Positions 1 to 8,407 of a DNA stretch of 64,000 bases are shown one piece after another. The DNA comes from Muribaculaceae bacterium Isolate-037 (Harlan) (GTDB lineage Bacteria > Bacteroidota > Bacteroidia > Bacteroidales > Muribaculaceae), in assembly GCA_003762615.1 (NCBI GenBank), contig RIAZ01000007.1, positions 1 through 64,000 of the forward strand. Direction: 5' to 3'. The notes below the pieces were generated by a model. It saw only the letters and a program-made list of their open reading frames with translations. It was not told where the DNA came from and made no database searches. Made by a program: the position numbers and the translations under genes. The stretch's first letter is position 1; each line of letters opens with the position of its first letter.

Positions 1-85
1 TTTTATTGCTAATTTTGCCATGTTATGTTTTGATAACAAGTTATTTATATGCAACACAAATTTACAAAAATTATCTGACATGACA

Positions 86-127
86 AAGGCTTTCCTGCTG
101 AATCTCAACAAGAAAGCCTTATTTTTT
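86..127 (+). terminator. Rho-independent terminator for a gene left of the window
   Basis: A 9-bp stem (86-94 with 112-120) is followed by a T-rich run reading rightward. No plus-strand gene precedes it in the window, so it should close a gene whose body lies before base 1. Confidence 0.7.
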
Positions 128-149
128 ATACTGTCTTTTTGCAATCACA

Positions 150-189
150 TACGAAAAGAGACTGCCTAAACTTGTTAGACAGCCTCTTT
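150..189 (-). terminator. Terminator of the phosphofructokinase gene
   Basis: A 15-bp stem with a few G-U pairs (155-169 with 175-189) lies just downstream of the minus-strand pfp stop codon and is followed by a short U-rich stretch on that strand. Confidence 0.65.
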
Positions 190-215
190 ATTGCATATTT
201 ATCTATCTGACGGAA

Positions 216-1871
216 TCAGATCTCTTTGTCGTGCTCGAGAAGGAGTGTCATTGACGGACGGTCGCACACCTCTGCCGGACCGAAGTACTGTATAGGACCG
301 GGGTACTGGTAGAGAGTGTTGAGCGCGAGAGTCTCACGCATTGAAGCATACTTCAGGTAAGGACGTCCGTTCAGGTTTACAAGAGCCTTCTGGATAACCG
401 GTTTCATGTGACCGTGACGACGCTCCATGTTCATCATCATTGTGATAGGTATACCGCCGGCAATCCAGTTCTCAGTAGTATCGGTAAGATTGCGTACAGA
501 GCTCATATAGCCGGTAAGACCTGAGTTGATGAGCATAGCTGCATTGTAGCCGAGAGCGTAAGTGTAGTCAGCATCGAAGTTTGTCGGGTCAGCGCAACGA
601 CCTTCATAGCCGAAGAAGTGGTGCTGTGCGGCAAACTTACCGGAGTACTGACCCTGCTCTGCCATCTCCTCAAGACGCTTTGCAACCATCTGGCTCAGGA
701 GGCTCTCAGTCTCGATGAGAGATACCTGCACGTTGCCGTGGCTGTCGCGGTCAAGGCTAAGCTGGAGTGCGATAGTCTTGGGAAGTGATTTGTAAAGGTC
801 GGCATTGACCGGAGTAAGCATTGAGTGGATTTTCTCAAGTTTCTCATCCTCTGTGAGACCTTCGAGGGCTGCACCATTAGCTGCGAGCACGTCGTTGAGC
901 TCAGAGATAAGATCCTTCATTGAGGGGATAAACTCGATAAGACCCTCCGGAACAAGAACAGTACCGAAGTTCCAGCCGAGTTTCGCACGCTCAGCTATCA
1001 CGTAGCAGAGATAGTTGACGATGTTGTCGAGAGTCATGCGTTTTGCAAGAACCTCCTCAGAAATCAAGCAGACGTTAGGCTGAGTCTCAAGTGCGCACTC
1101 AAGTGCGATGTGAGAAGCGGAGCGACCCATGAGCTTGATGAAGTGATAGTATTTCTTTGCAGAGTTGCAGTCACGCTGGATGTTGCCGATAACCTCGCTG
1201 TAGACCTTGCAAGCAGTGTCGAAACCGAATGAAGTCTCGATCCATTTGTTCTTAAGGTCGCCGTCGATAGTCTTGGGCACGCCGATAACCTGCACGCCTG
1301 CATTGATGTTCTTATAATATTCTGCGAGTACAGCGGCATTGGTGTTGGAGTCATCACCACCGATGATTACGAGAGCCTTGATGTTGAGCTCTTTCAGAAT
1401 CTTAAGACCAGACTCAAACTGTTCGGGTGTCTCAAGTTTTGTTCTGCCTGAACCGATGATGTCGAAACCGCCTGTGTTACGGAAATCCTTGATGTAGCCG
1501 GCAGTCAGTTCCATATACTGATGGTTGATGAAACCGGAAGGACCCATGAGAAAGCCATAGAGACGACATTCCTTGTTGAGGCTCTTGATACCGTCGAAGA
1601 TACCACTGACAACGTTGTGACCGCCGGGTGCCTGACCGCCGGAAAGGATAATACCTACGTTAAACGGCTCCTCTACGCGCTCTGCAGCCTCTGCTGTCTC
1701 AAACTGTACGATAGGCAGTCCGTAAGTGTGGGGGAAAAGTTTCTTTATCTCTTCCTGATCGGCAACTGACTCTGTAGCCTCACCGATATTAAGTTTCACC
1801 GGACCCTGAAGGGCTTTGGGGAGCTTCGGCTGATATTCAGCTCTTACTCTTTGAAGTGCACTCTTTTTCAT
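216..1871 (-). CDS. pfp: Pyrophosphate--fructose-6-phosphate 1-phosphotransferase
   Basis: This 551-residue protein reversibly phosphorylates fructose 6-phosphate with PPi instead of ATP, a cytoplasmic glycolytic/gluconeogenic step. Its length matches the long PPi-PFK class. Diagnostic motifs are visible: GGDDSNT, where ATP enzymes usually have GGDGS, and PKTIDGDL, whose lysine is typical of PPi users. The N-terminal ILSGGQAPGGHN loop binds phosphate. It is monocistronic, with a Bacteroidetes promoter at 1912-1943 and a terminator at 150-189. The start ATG at 1871 fits the family N-terminus. The PPi rather than ATP assignment rests on these motif residues and is strong but inferred. Confidence 0.95.
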   Translation of the reverse strand: MKKSALQRVRAEYQPKLPKALQGPVKLNIGEATESVADQEEIKKLFPHTYGLPIVQFETAEAAERVEEPFNVGIILSGGQAPGGHNVVSGIFDGIKSLNKECRLYGFLMGPSGFINHQYMELTAGYIKDFRNTGGFDIIGSGRTKLETPEQFESGLKILKELNIKALVIIGGDDSNTNAAVLAEYYKNINAGVQVIGVPKTIDGDLKNKWIETSFGFDTACKVYSEVIGNIQRDCNSAKKYYHFIKLMGRSASHIALECALETQPNVCLISEEVLAKRMTLDNIVNYLCYVIAERAKLGWNFGTVLVPEGLIEFIPSMKDLISELNDVLAANGAALEGLTEDEKLEKIHSMLTPVNADLYKSLPKTIALQLSLDRDSHGNVQVSLIETESLLSQMVAKRLEEMAEQGQYSGKFAAQHHFFGYEGRCADPTNFDADYTYALGYNAAMLINSGLTGYMSSVRNLTDTTENWIAGGIPITMMMNMERRHGHMKPVIQKALVNLNGRPYLKYASMRETLALNTLYQYPGPIQYFGPAEVCDRPSMTLLLEHDKEI

Positions 1872-1911
1872 TAGATATTTTTACCTGATTTGAGGTGATA
1901 TATTTTCATCA

Positions 1912-1943
1912 CAAAATTAGTCATTTCTAATGAAATATACAAA
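1912..1943 (-). promoter_or_regulatory. Promoter of pfp
   Basis: On the minus strand a TAATTTTG -7 box (1912-1919) follows a TTTG -33 box (1940-1943) with 20 nt between, matching the Bacteroidetes sigma-ABfr consensus. It lies about 40 bp upstream of the pfp start. Confidence 0.7.
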
Positions 1944-1944
1944 T

Positions 1945-2703
1945 CTATTTGAGCATTTTCTCGGCTTTCTCCAGGTCGGACGGCGTGTCGATACCTATCG
2001 AGGAATCTGCCACCACTCGCGTCATTATAGGATAGCCATTCTCCAGCCAACGCAACTGCTCCAGATTTTCCGCACGTTCAAGCCCGCTGACCGGCAATGC
2101 CGTGACCTCCCCAAGCACTGATGCCCGAAATCCATATATTCCGATATGGATATGGAAGGTGTAGGAATCAAGCCATTTTCTCCATTCCTCTCCTCTTATA
2201 TATGGCACGATGCTTCTTGAGAAACAGAGTGCCCTGCCATCTCTTGCATACGTCACCTTCACACGATTGGAATCAAACAACGACTCAAATCCTTCATTCT
2301 TGTCAAATGGTTTTACCAATGTCGCTATCTGCGTCGACGGGTCTGAATCAAAACATTCCATGAGACTCCTTATATGCTCCACCTTCACAAATGGCTCGTC
2401 ACCCTGAAGATTTATGACCACATCGGCATCAGAATGCAGCTTGCAATATGCCTCCCATACCCTATCCGTGCCACTCTTGCAATCATTACTTGTCATCACA
2501 GCCTCATATCCCCGGCTCTCCACGCATCGCAATATGCGCTCATCATCTGTGGCAACAACCACCCTCTCCCCTGTCGCTGCCGCAGCACGGCATACGTACA
2601 GAATCATCTCCTCTCCACCTATCTTAGCCAATGGTTTCCCCGGAAACCTTGTGGAGGGATAGCGTGCCGGTATAATAATAATGTATTTCAATCTACCTCT
2701 CAT
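1945..2703 (-). CDS. kdsB: 3-deoxy-manno-octulosonate cytidylyltransferase (CMP-Kdo synthetase)
   Basis: KdsB activates Kdo with CTP to give CMP-Kdo for lipid A core assembly in the cytoplasm. The 252-residue length is normal. The N-terminal nucleotide-binding signature IIPARYPSTRFPGKPLAKI (residues 10-28) and the NLQGDEPF motif (about residues 98-105) are characteristic. The ATG at 2703 overlaps by 4 bp the stop of the upstream flippase-like gene, so the two are translationally coupled. The partner gene kdsA lies 13 kb away at 15457-16290. Its stop abuts the pfp promoter. Confidence 0.95.
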   Translation of the reverse strand: MRGRLKYIIIIPARYPSTRFPGKPLAKIGGEEMILYVCRAAAATGERVVVATDDERILRCVESRGYEAVMTSNDCKSGTDRVWEAYCKLHSDADVVINLQGDEPFVKVEHIRSLMECFDSDPSTQIATLVKPFDKNEGFESLFDSNRVKVTYARDGRALCFSRSIVPYIRGEEWRKWLDSYTFHIHIGIYGFRASVLGEVTALPVSGLERAENLEQLRWLENGYPIMTRVVADSSIGIDTPSDLEKAEKMLK

Positions 2704-3830
2704 TTATCATCTACTTTTTTCATTCCACTTTTCATTCCACTTATCTTTGCCATTGTGCTCTTAAGCCAGCCGGGAACTATTATCGCCCCTATTATCAAAT
2801 AGACGTAGTAGGATATCACCCGCCAGAACACTGCGAGAACAAGGGCAAGCCCCATCGTCGGGACAAGATCCCCGTAATATTCCGAAAAGAGCCATTCGCT
2901 GAGACCGGAACCTCCCGGCGTGGGACTGACCATAAGCACCACCCATATCACAAACTGACGCGCAAGTATCACCCATTGCCAATGATCAGCCTGGGGAAGG
3001 AAACCAAGGAACAATGCGTTGACCACAAGATAACGTGAGATCCATGACAATGCTGTGCCTCCGAACACTTCCAACCAAAATCCGAACCTCTTCTTGCGCA
3101 ACTCCTTCGACGTGGCAAGCATATTGTTGCCAAGCGACATTGCCGACGACTGCCATTTGCGGAGCCATCGCAACCTGAACAGACGTCCTATCACATTGAC
3201 TACCCATTGCGGACGCCATATTATACCGGTAAACAGAATCAAGGTCCATACAAACAATACGGCATATACGAGCCAGAATGTCAATTGAATCCCATGAGAG
3301 AATGTCGTGCCGTCGGAGGCAAATATCTCATGTGCCGGAGTCAGCATCACTACCAGCGGACAACTGACCACAAAAAATAATTCGTCAAGAAACAGTGTGG
3401 TCATCATCAGCGTAGTGGCACGTCCGAACTCTATCCCTTGCGTGTTAAGAAACACCATGCCAAGTGAACTTCCGCCCACTGCCGACGGAGTGACGCATGA
3501 CGTAAATTCGCAGAGAAAATCCACCTTAAATGCCCTCCCCCAACTCAAATCCTTATCCGTCAGTGCCCGGAAACGCCAGCTCAGACCAAAGTCTCTGCCA
3601 AACATGAAAAGGAATGCAAGCGCGATACAGAACCACGTCCTCGGAGTGAAATCTATATCCGACAACACTTGCACAAGATTCTCCTTCTTGGCATCTGACA
3701 GAAACATGTAGACCACAACTCCCAGTCCGATGACGACCGGAAGCAAAACCTTCCATAGGGAGAAGGTCTTCTTATCAATAGTAATCTCACCGGGAGTGGG
3801 GTTAGGGACATCTTGCGTAGCCATAAGCAA
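2700..3830 (-). CDS. Flippase-like integral membrane protein (UPF0104/LPG synthase TM-region family)
   Basis: This 376-residue polytopic inner-membrane protein has about eight hydrophobic segments, the first near residues 28-47. It also has the family pattern of glycine/proline-rich loops, such as SAVGGSS near residue 116 and SPTPGGSGLSEW near residue 302. The family includes the transmembrane part of lysylphosphatidylglycerol synthase and proteins proposed to move lipids or lipid-linked sugars; no aminoacyl-transferase domain is attached here. It is coupled by a 4-bp overlap to kdsB and follows a GT4 gene, which suggests an envelope-lipid role. The substrate cannot be told from sequence. Confidence 0.8.
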   Translation of the reverse strand: MLMATQDVPNPTPGEITIDKKTFSLWKVLLPVVIGLGVVVYMFLSDAKKENLVQVLSDIDFTPRTWFCIALAFLFMFGRDFGLSWRFRALTDKDLSWGRAFKVDFLCEFTSCVTPSAVGGSSLGMVFLNTQGIEFGRATTLMMTTLFLDELFFVVSCPLVVMLTPAHEIFASDGTTFSHGIQLTFWLVYAVLFVWTLILFTGIIWRPQWVVNVIGRLFRLRWLRKWQSSAMSLGNNMLATSKELRKKRFGFWLEVFGGTALSWISRYLVVNALFLGFLPQADHWQWVILARQFVIWVVLMVSPTPGGSGLSEWLFSEYYGDLVPTMGLALVLAVFWRVISYYVYLIIGAIIVPGWLKSTMAKISGMKSGMKKVDDK

Positions 3831-3910
3831 TATTCAGATTTTATATTTTTCTACAACGATATTTTATCTCCAATAGTTCAGGGCAACTATCTATGTCATT
3901 TAAATAATCT

Positions 3911-5104
3911 TCATCTCCTGTAATTACGGATAATCGCGTCATAACGGTCAACCACCTCTGCCACTACATCCTCCCAGCTCCTCACAAGAGTGGCACGTGC
4001 TCCCTGCGACACTTCTCTGAGCAAACTACGGTCAGATGCGACACGCTCGACCAATGATGAGAACGACTCGGCACCAGGCGAAACCAGAAAACCATTCTTT
4101 CCGTCTCTGATAACCTCCGAGGCTGTCGATCCTTCAAGAAGCACTGCCGGAGTGCCCATAGCAGCCGCCTCCCTAACCACAAGGGGTGCATTGTCATACA
4201 TAGATGGAAACAGAAAGAGATCGCTTGCCGCATAATACTCACTGAGTGTGTTGCGGTCAGTGACAACGCCATGCATAGTCACGGCATCTTGCAACCCCAT
4301 ACGGGCTATCATATCCCGCATCTCCCCCTCTGCATATCCGGTGCCTATGAAATCGAGATGAAACTTGATCCTATCTTTGAGCAGAGCGGCAGATTCAAGG
4401 ATAGTGTGTATCCCCTTTTCCCAGATATGCTGTCCGACAAAAAGCAATGAGAAGGTGTCGTCTTCCATACCTCTGCGTCGCTTCGCCGCCCGCTTGTAAT
4501 CCTCAAGCGGACCGGAGATGATGCCGGAAAAGTCATTGCCGTTCTCCACCACCGTAAGCCGTCCCTTATAACCGTATTCCCTTACGGTATCCTCCACCTG
4601 TGCCTGCGGTATCCACACCTCATCACAAGCATTGAAGAAATCAAGTATCCTTTTCATGATTATTGGCACACACCATGGCATACGCCGGAAGGAATGCTCC
4701 AGGTCGGAACGATATTTGGAATGAAACGTGCCGATCAACGGAATATTCTGCTTCTTCTTGACGTATACGGCAAGTCGTCCGGAAGAGAATGGGCAATGTG
4801 CATGCAATATCTTGAAATCAGTGCCACGCAATTTCCTCCATATAAATGGATCAAGCTTGGGATAGCCATAGCGGTAAGGCTTACGTGAATAGATCGGGAG
4901 TGAGAAATAGCGCATCACGGAATACGGATGTTCTATTTTCTCCGGATTCCATGGCGTCACTACACATGGCGTGCGACCTTTCTCTGAAAGCCAATACACA
5001 TAATTCTGCACCGCCAGCGTCACTCCGTCAAGTATCGGAGGGAAACTGTCGTTGAAGATACCGTACAGACCTTTTTTATCGGGGTATATATCGTTATTTT
5101 TCAT
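3911..5104 (-). CDS. Glycosyltransferase family 4 (GT-B fold)
   Basis: A 397-residue cytoplasmic or membrane-associated glycosyltransferase. The N-terminal half opens with the GT4 loop DSFPPILDGVTLAVQNYVYW (about residues 19-38). The C-terminal half carries LLFVGQHIWEKGI and the donor-binding E-x7-E region DNAPLVVREAAAMGTPAVLL. The sugar donor and acceptor are not evident; relatives act on diacylglycerol or on cell-surface glycans. It is separated by about 80 bp from the flippase-like gene and has its own promoter (5113-5145), so the envelope connection is contextual only. Confidence 0.85.
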   Translation of the reverse strand: MKNNDIYPDKKGLYGIFNDSFPPILDGVTLAVQNYVYWLSEKGRTPCVVTPWNPEKIEHPYSVMRYFSLPIYSRKPYRYGYPKLDPFIWRKLRGTDFKILHAHCPFSSGRLAVYVKKKQNIPLIGTFHSKYRSDLEHSFRRMPWCVPIIMKRILDFFNACDEVWIPQAQVEDTVREYGYKGRLTVVENGNDFSGIISGPLEDYKRAAKRRRGMEDDTFSLLFVGQHIWEKGIHTILESAALLKDRIKFHLDFIGTGYAEGEMRDMIARMGLQDAVTMHGVVTDRNTLSEYYAASDLFLFPSMYDNAPLVVREAAAMGTPAVLLEGSTASEVIRDGKNGFLVSPGAESFSSLVERVASDRSLLREVSQGARATLVRSWEDVVAEVVDRYDAIIRNYRR

Positions 5105-5112
5105 TTTCCGTG

Positions 5113-5145
5113 CAAAATTAAAGGTTTCTTAACTATTATCCAAAC
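5113..5145 (-). promoter_or_regulatory. Promoter of the GT4 gene
   Basis: A minus-strand TAATTTTG box at 5113-5120 and TTTG at 5142-5145 with about 21 nt spacing sit just ahead of the GT4 ATG, giving a very short leader. Confidence 0.6.
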
Positions 5146-5177
5146 GATATAACGTTTAGCCCCCCTGTGTAAGTTGC

Positions 5178-5215
5178 AAAAAAAAATCAAGCCATCTAAA
5201 AGATGACTTGATTTT
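5178..5215 (-). terminator. Terminator of tRNA-Cys
   Basis: A near-perfect hairpin (AAATCAAG/CTTGATTT outer stem, CATCT/AGATG inner stem) immediately follows the tRNA-Cys 3' end on the minus strand and runs into a long U tract. Confidence 0.85.
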
Positions 5216-5217
5216 GA

Positions 5218-5287
5218 GGTGCCAACCAGATTCGAACTGGTGTGAACGGTTTTGCAGACCGGTACCTAACCACTCGGACATGGCACC
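5218..5287 (-). tRNA. tRNA-Cys (GCA)
   Basis: The minus strand folds as a 70-nt cloverleaf. The acceptor stem GGTGCCA pairs with TGGCACC, the anticodon loop CTGCAAA gives GCA, and GGTTCGAATC-type T-loop sequence is present. CCA is not encoded. It has its own promoter and terminator. Confidence 0.95.
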
Positions 5288-5325
5288 ATTCTTATTTTGC
5301 CTCACCTCTCATGGCTTAGCGAGTG

Positions 5326-5357
5326 CAAAATTAGATATTTTTTTTATTTCCACCAAA
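5326..5357 (-). promoter_or_regulatory. Promoter of tRNA-Cys
   Basis: Minus-strand TAATTTTG (5326-5333) with TTTG (5354-5357) spaced 20 nt, about 40 nt upstream of the tRNA 5' end. Confidence 0.7.
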
Positions 5358-5464
5358 TTTTTTAATGATATTTTTCGACCCGTATCATAATTTCATCGCC
5401 AATCAATTATCATCCATTTGATTTCCACAACATTAAAATGATAAAAAAATTTTCCGTTTTTTTA

Positions 5465-6763
5465 TCATTTACGTCCTCCTGCCGCTTTCTTGAACCGGGC
5501 ATATATTGCCGCGCCCTTCCTCTTCACAGATTGCACATGGTCGGGATTCTTCGGATCAATGCCATATTTCGAGAGCGGAGGCACCACTACCTTTGTCCCC
5601 GGAGAGATCCTGTCGGGATGCCCAAGGAAACTGCTGTTCTCCTCATATATTATAGGCCACAGATTGAAATTGCCATAATGCTCCTTGGCTATTGTAGTCA
5701 GATAGCGGGTGGTGGTCACAGTGTCGTATACAGGCTCATCCGATGCCTTTGTCGGCACGTCATTATCCGAAACACTCTTCACCGTCTCTGCCGTTGACAA
5801 TGCCGTAGAGTCAAGGCGCACAGAATCTGCCACTGATGCTGCCACGCTATCTGCCTCTACTTTCCCAACCGACGTCTTCTCCACGACAGCAACAGGGACC
5901 GGCTTCCTTTCATCAGAACCGGACATGAAGAAATACCATACTGAAAAACCGATAACGCCCAAAACGACAGCCACTGCAAGACCTGTGAAGAATCCTTTCA
6001 AGAAAACGCTACGTTTATCCGAATCCTCTTCTGAAAGAATCTCCTCATAAGTATTCTCTTCCTGTTCCACTGTCTCATCTGTCGGAATCTCATCCACCTT
6101 TTCAATCGGTTCAATCGGAAATGCCACCACATCCTCCTCTATATCTGTAAAGATTATCTTTTGCGGCATATCCACATTATCTTTACTGTCATCTTTGACG
6201 GGTGCCGACCCGTTATCAATGACGGGTGCTGACCCGTTATCAATGACGGGTGCCGACCCGTTATTATCAATGACGGGTGCTGACCCGTTATCAATGACGG
6301 GTGCCGACCCGTTATCAATGACGGGCGCCGACCCGTTATTATCAATGACGGGTGCCGACCCGTTATTATCAATGACGGGTGCCGACCCGTCATCATCAAG
6401 GTCAGCATCTTCTCCACCGTCAAGCGTATCAGTAGGAAGATCGTCTGAAATCTCTACTGCCTCAAATATCTCAAATGGAAGGTTTACTCTTGATGCAAGT
6501 TCCTTCGAAGCGACAAACATCACTTTCGTGTGACCGGGTATCACAGAGTCCTCACCAGTGGAGACATTGACACTTTTACGGGCTTCCACCTCCACAAGTT
6601 TGAATGTGCCGAATCCCTTTATCCTCACATTACCTCCGGAAGTCAACTCCTCCTCTATAATGGCAAACAGTTCCTTGAGAAAATCCTCACACAATTTCTT
6701 CTGCTGCCCGGTGGTAAGAGCGAGCATCGCCACCAACGCAGGCATCGTAACCTTATTCTCCAT
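5465..6763 (-). CDS. HU-domain / repeat / transmembrane / LysM chimeric protein
   Basis: This 432-residue protein has four parts. Residues 1-105 are an HU/IHF-like DNA-binding domain (VRIKGFGTFKLVEVEARKS). Residues 126-190 are eight copies of a GSAPVIDN(N) repeat. Residues 258-280 are a single transmembrane helix preceded by acidic sequence and KR. A periplasmic tail ends in a LysM-like domain at about 349-396 (YLTTIAKEHYGNFNLWPIIY ... ISPGTKVVVP). There is no signal peptide, so the HU part should stay in the cytoplasm and LysM should face peptidoglycan. The start overlaps the upstream small HU gene by 11 bp. A role in tethering the nucleoid to the wall is my inference; the domain order is seen directly. 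Confidence 0.85.
   Translation of the reverse strand: MENKVTMPALVAMLALTTGQQKKLCEDFLKELFAIIEEELTSGGNVRIKGFGTFKLVEVEARKSVNVSTGEDSVIPGHTKVMFVASKELASRVNLPFEIFEAVEISDDLPTDTLDGGEDADLDDDGSAPVIDNNGSAPVIDNNGSAPVIDNGSAPVIDNGSAPVIDNNGSAPVIDNGSAPVIDNGSAPVKDDSKDNVDMPQKIIFTDIEEDVVAFPIEPIEKVDEIPTDETVEQEENTYEEILSEEDSDKRSVFLKGFFTGLAVAVVLGVIGFSVWYFFMSGSDERKPVPVAVVEKTSVGKVEADSVAASVADSVRLDSTALSTAETVKSVSDNDVPTKASDEPVYDTVTTTRYLTTIAKEHYGNFNLWPIIYEENSSFLGHPDRISPGTKVVVPPLSKYGIDPKNPDHVQSVKRKGAAIYARFKKAAGGRK
6197..6390. repeat. Coding tandem repeat of 24/27-bp units, eight copies
   Basis: Each unit encodes GSAPVIDN or GSAPVIDNN on the minus strand and contains the internal palindrome ACGGGT-gccg-ACCCGT. Units differ by synonymous changes and an in-frame AAT insertion. 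Copy number could vary by slippage without breaking the frame. Confidence 0.95.
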
Positions 6764-7034
6764 TTCTTATCTTCTGTTTTAAAGAGACCGACGGTTTGAA
6801 TGTCATCACAATCTTTGGCGGCACGAGCAGACGCTTCCCCGTAGCGGGATGGAGAGCCACCCGTTCAAGTCGCTTACGAGGTTCGAATGTGCCGAAGGAT
6901 GGGATTGCCACGCTGTCAAGTTCAGCACCACACTCCCCCACTGTCTTTGCCAATCCATCTATCAGAGCGACTACAGTATCGCGTGACACGTCAAGACGGC
7001 GTGACAGATTATCTATTAAGGTCTTATTATCCAT
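6753..7034 (-). CDS. HU-family DNA-binding protein
   Basis: This is a 93-residue HU/IHF-type nucleoid protein. It shows the N-terminal helical region (DNKTLIDNLSRRLDVSRDTV), the beta-arm core (IPSFGTFEPRKRLER) and the ATGKRLLVPPKI arm. The ATG at 7034 is chosen because the family starts right at this helical segment; an upstream ATG at 7118 would add 28 unrelated residues. Its stop overlaps the start of the membrane HU-LysM gene, so the two form an operon and may form heterodimers. It is more divergent than the housekeeping HU. Confidence 0.85.
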   Translation of the reverse strand: MDNKTLIDNLSRRLDVSRDTVVALIDGLAKTVGECGAELDSVAIPSFGTFEPRKRLERVALHPATGKRLLVPPKIVMTFKPSVSLKQKIRNGE

Positions 7035-7159
7035 TGGCGTTATTTTTCTGACATTATTTCTCTGACGTTGTTTTCTCCAATTTTCAACAAAAGTAATAAA
7101 ATTATTTATGTTGAACAAACACCCGACTGCATATCCTCTCTCTTACCCTCCCTTCTCTT

Positions 7160-7190
7160 CCCCGGCTGTCCCCGCTGCCGGGGATTTTTT
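7160..7190 (+). terminator. Terminator-like hairpin in a divergent intergenic region
   Basis: CCCCGGC (7160-7166) pairs with GCCGGGG (7177-7183), followed by six T residues on the plus strand. It lies between two divergent genes, where no annotated plus-strand gene ends, so it may close a short untranslated transcript or attenuate the TraB gene. Confidence 0.55.
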
Positions 7191-7308
7191 ATAGACATAC
7201 TCTGCTAAAAAGAATTTTTCCTTTTTTCTAAAAAAATTTTCACATCCGAATGAAACTTTTTTGATAATTTTACGACTAATAAATAAAAAACTTCAATAAT
7301 CTTTTTTT

Positions 7309-8190
7309 ATGTTCAAGTTAAAAACAATCTTAGCTTCAATTGCTCTTCTCGCATCAGTTTCCGTAAATGCCCAACTATTATATAAGGTGGAGGGCAACGG
7401 ACTAAAATCCCCCTCCTACATTTTCGGAACTCACCACATCGCTCCCCTCTCTTTCATCGACAAGACTGGTGCAGGCAAGCCTTTCACCGAGGCAGAGCAA
7501 GTGGTCGGAGAAATCGACATGACACAAGACCAGATGGCTTTGGGAATGGCAATGCAACCACACATGATGGCTCCCGCCGACAGCACCCTATCAAAAATAA
7601 TATCGCCTGAGGATTTTACAATAATAAGTGAGGAATTCAAGAAATGGGCACCTGCTCCCGGAATGGAGCTGAAGATGCTTGATGCGATGAAACCAAACGT
7701 AGTGACTTCGATGGTGGCAATCGGTATGGCTGCCCAAGAAATGCCCGGTTTCAACCCGCAGGAACAGCTTGACACCTATTTCCAATTTCAAGGGAAAAAT
7801 ACAGGGAAGAAAATCATCCCGCTTGAGACAGCCGACTATCAGGCATCAATCCTGTTTGACTTCACTCCTATAGCATATCAGGCTGAATCGCTTGTGGAGA
7901 TGCTGAAGGATCCGGAAAAATCCATACAGGCGACAAAAGAGCTAACCGCCGCATACGAGGCACAGGATCTTGACAAGATGTCGGAATTATCAAGTAAGGA
8001 CAACGAGCACCCTGAGTTTATGGAGGCTCTTGTAGATAAGAGAAATGCCGAATGGCTCCAGAAACTTCCGTCGATTATGAATGACGCCCCCTCTTTCATT
8101 GCCGTGGGCGCGCTACATCTCGCCGGAGACAAGGGTATCATAGAAGGACTGAGAAAAGCCGGATATACTGTAACTCCGGTAAAACAATAA
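7309..8190 (+). CDS. TraB/GumN family protein
   Basis: A 293-residue secreted protein with an N-terminal signal peptide (KTILASIALLASVSVNAQ, cleavage near residue 21). The TraB/GumN signatures are present: SYIFGTHHIAP near residues 36-46, with paired histidines, and a C-terminal FIAVGALHLAGDKGI motif. Members share a fold related to erythromycin esterase and Tiki-type proteases and are probably periplasmic; the substrate is unknown. It stands alone between the HU operon and a strong terminator at 8226-8275. The family call is strong, the function open. Confidence 0.85.
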   Translation: MFKLKTILASIALLASVSVNAQLLYKVEGNGLKSPSYIFGTHHIAPLSFIDKTGAGKPFTEAEQVVGEIDMTQDQMALGMAMQPHMMAPADSTLSKIISPEDFTIISEEFKKWAPAPGMELKMLDAMKPNVVTSMVAIGMAAQEMPGFNPQEQLDTYFQFQGKNTGKKIIPLETADYQASILFDFTPIAYQAESLVEMLKDPEKSIQATKELTAAYEAQDLDKMSELSSKDNEHPEFMEALVDKRNAEWLQKLPSIMNDAPSFIAVGALHLAGDKGIIEGLRKAGYTVTPVKQ

Positions 8191-8225
8191 GACCATCATT
8201 GGTATAGCCAATGACCACTAAAACC

Positions 8226-8275
8226 AACGGGGTTGACGCCTTTCTTATTGAAGACGTCAACCCCGTTAGCTTTTG
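8226..8275 (+). terminator. Terminator of the TraB/GumN gene
   Basis: A perfect 13-bp stem (8226-8238 with 8255-8267) is followed by a short TTTT tract. Confidence 0.75.
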
Positions 8276-8331
8276 TAATTCCCCAAATCTATTATTTAAC
8301 ATTTTTTAACTCCAAAAGACTAATGTATTCG

Positions 8332-8362
8332 TTGTTAAATTAAATTTTTCGTTTTAAATTTG
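8332..8362 (+). promoter_or_regulatory. Promoter of the BlaI/M56 pair
   Basis: TTG at 8332-8334 and TAAATTTG at 8355-8362 are separated by 20 nt, about 45 bp ahead of the regulator start. BlaI-type repressors usually bind dyads close to their own promoter; no clear dyad was identified. Confidence 0.6.
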
Positions 8363-8407
8363 CAATCTAAAGATAACGAAGTAATCTTAAATAAAAAAAA
8401 GACAGTC

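Noticed and set aside
6197..6390. CRISPR-like repeat
   Set aside because: Units are tandem, in frame and coding, with no spacers.
6195..6533. Plus-strand frame of repeated MTGADPLS units
   Set aside because: It is the antisense reading of the GSAPVIDN repeat in the HU-LysM gene; the minus-strand frame has recognisable domains on both sides of the repeat.
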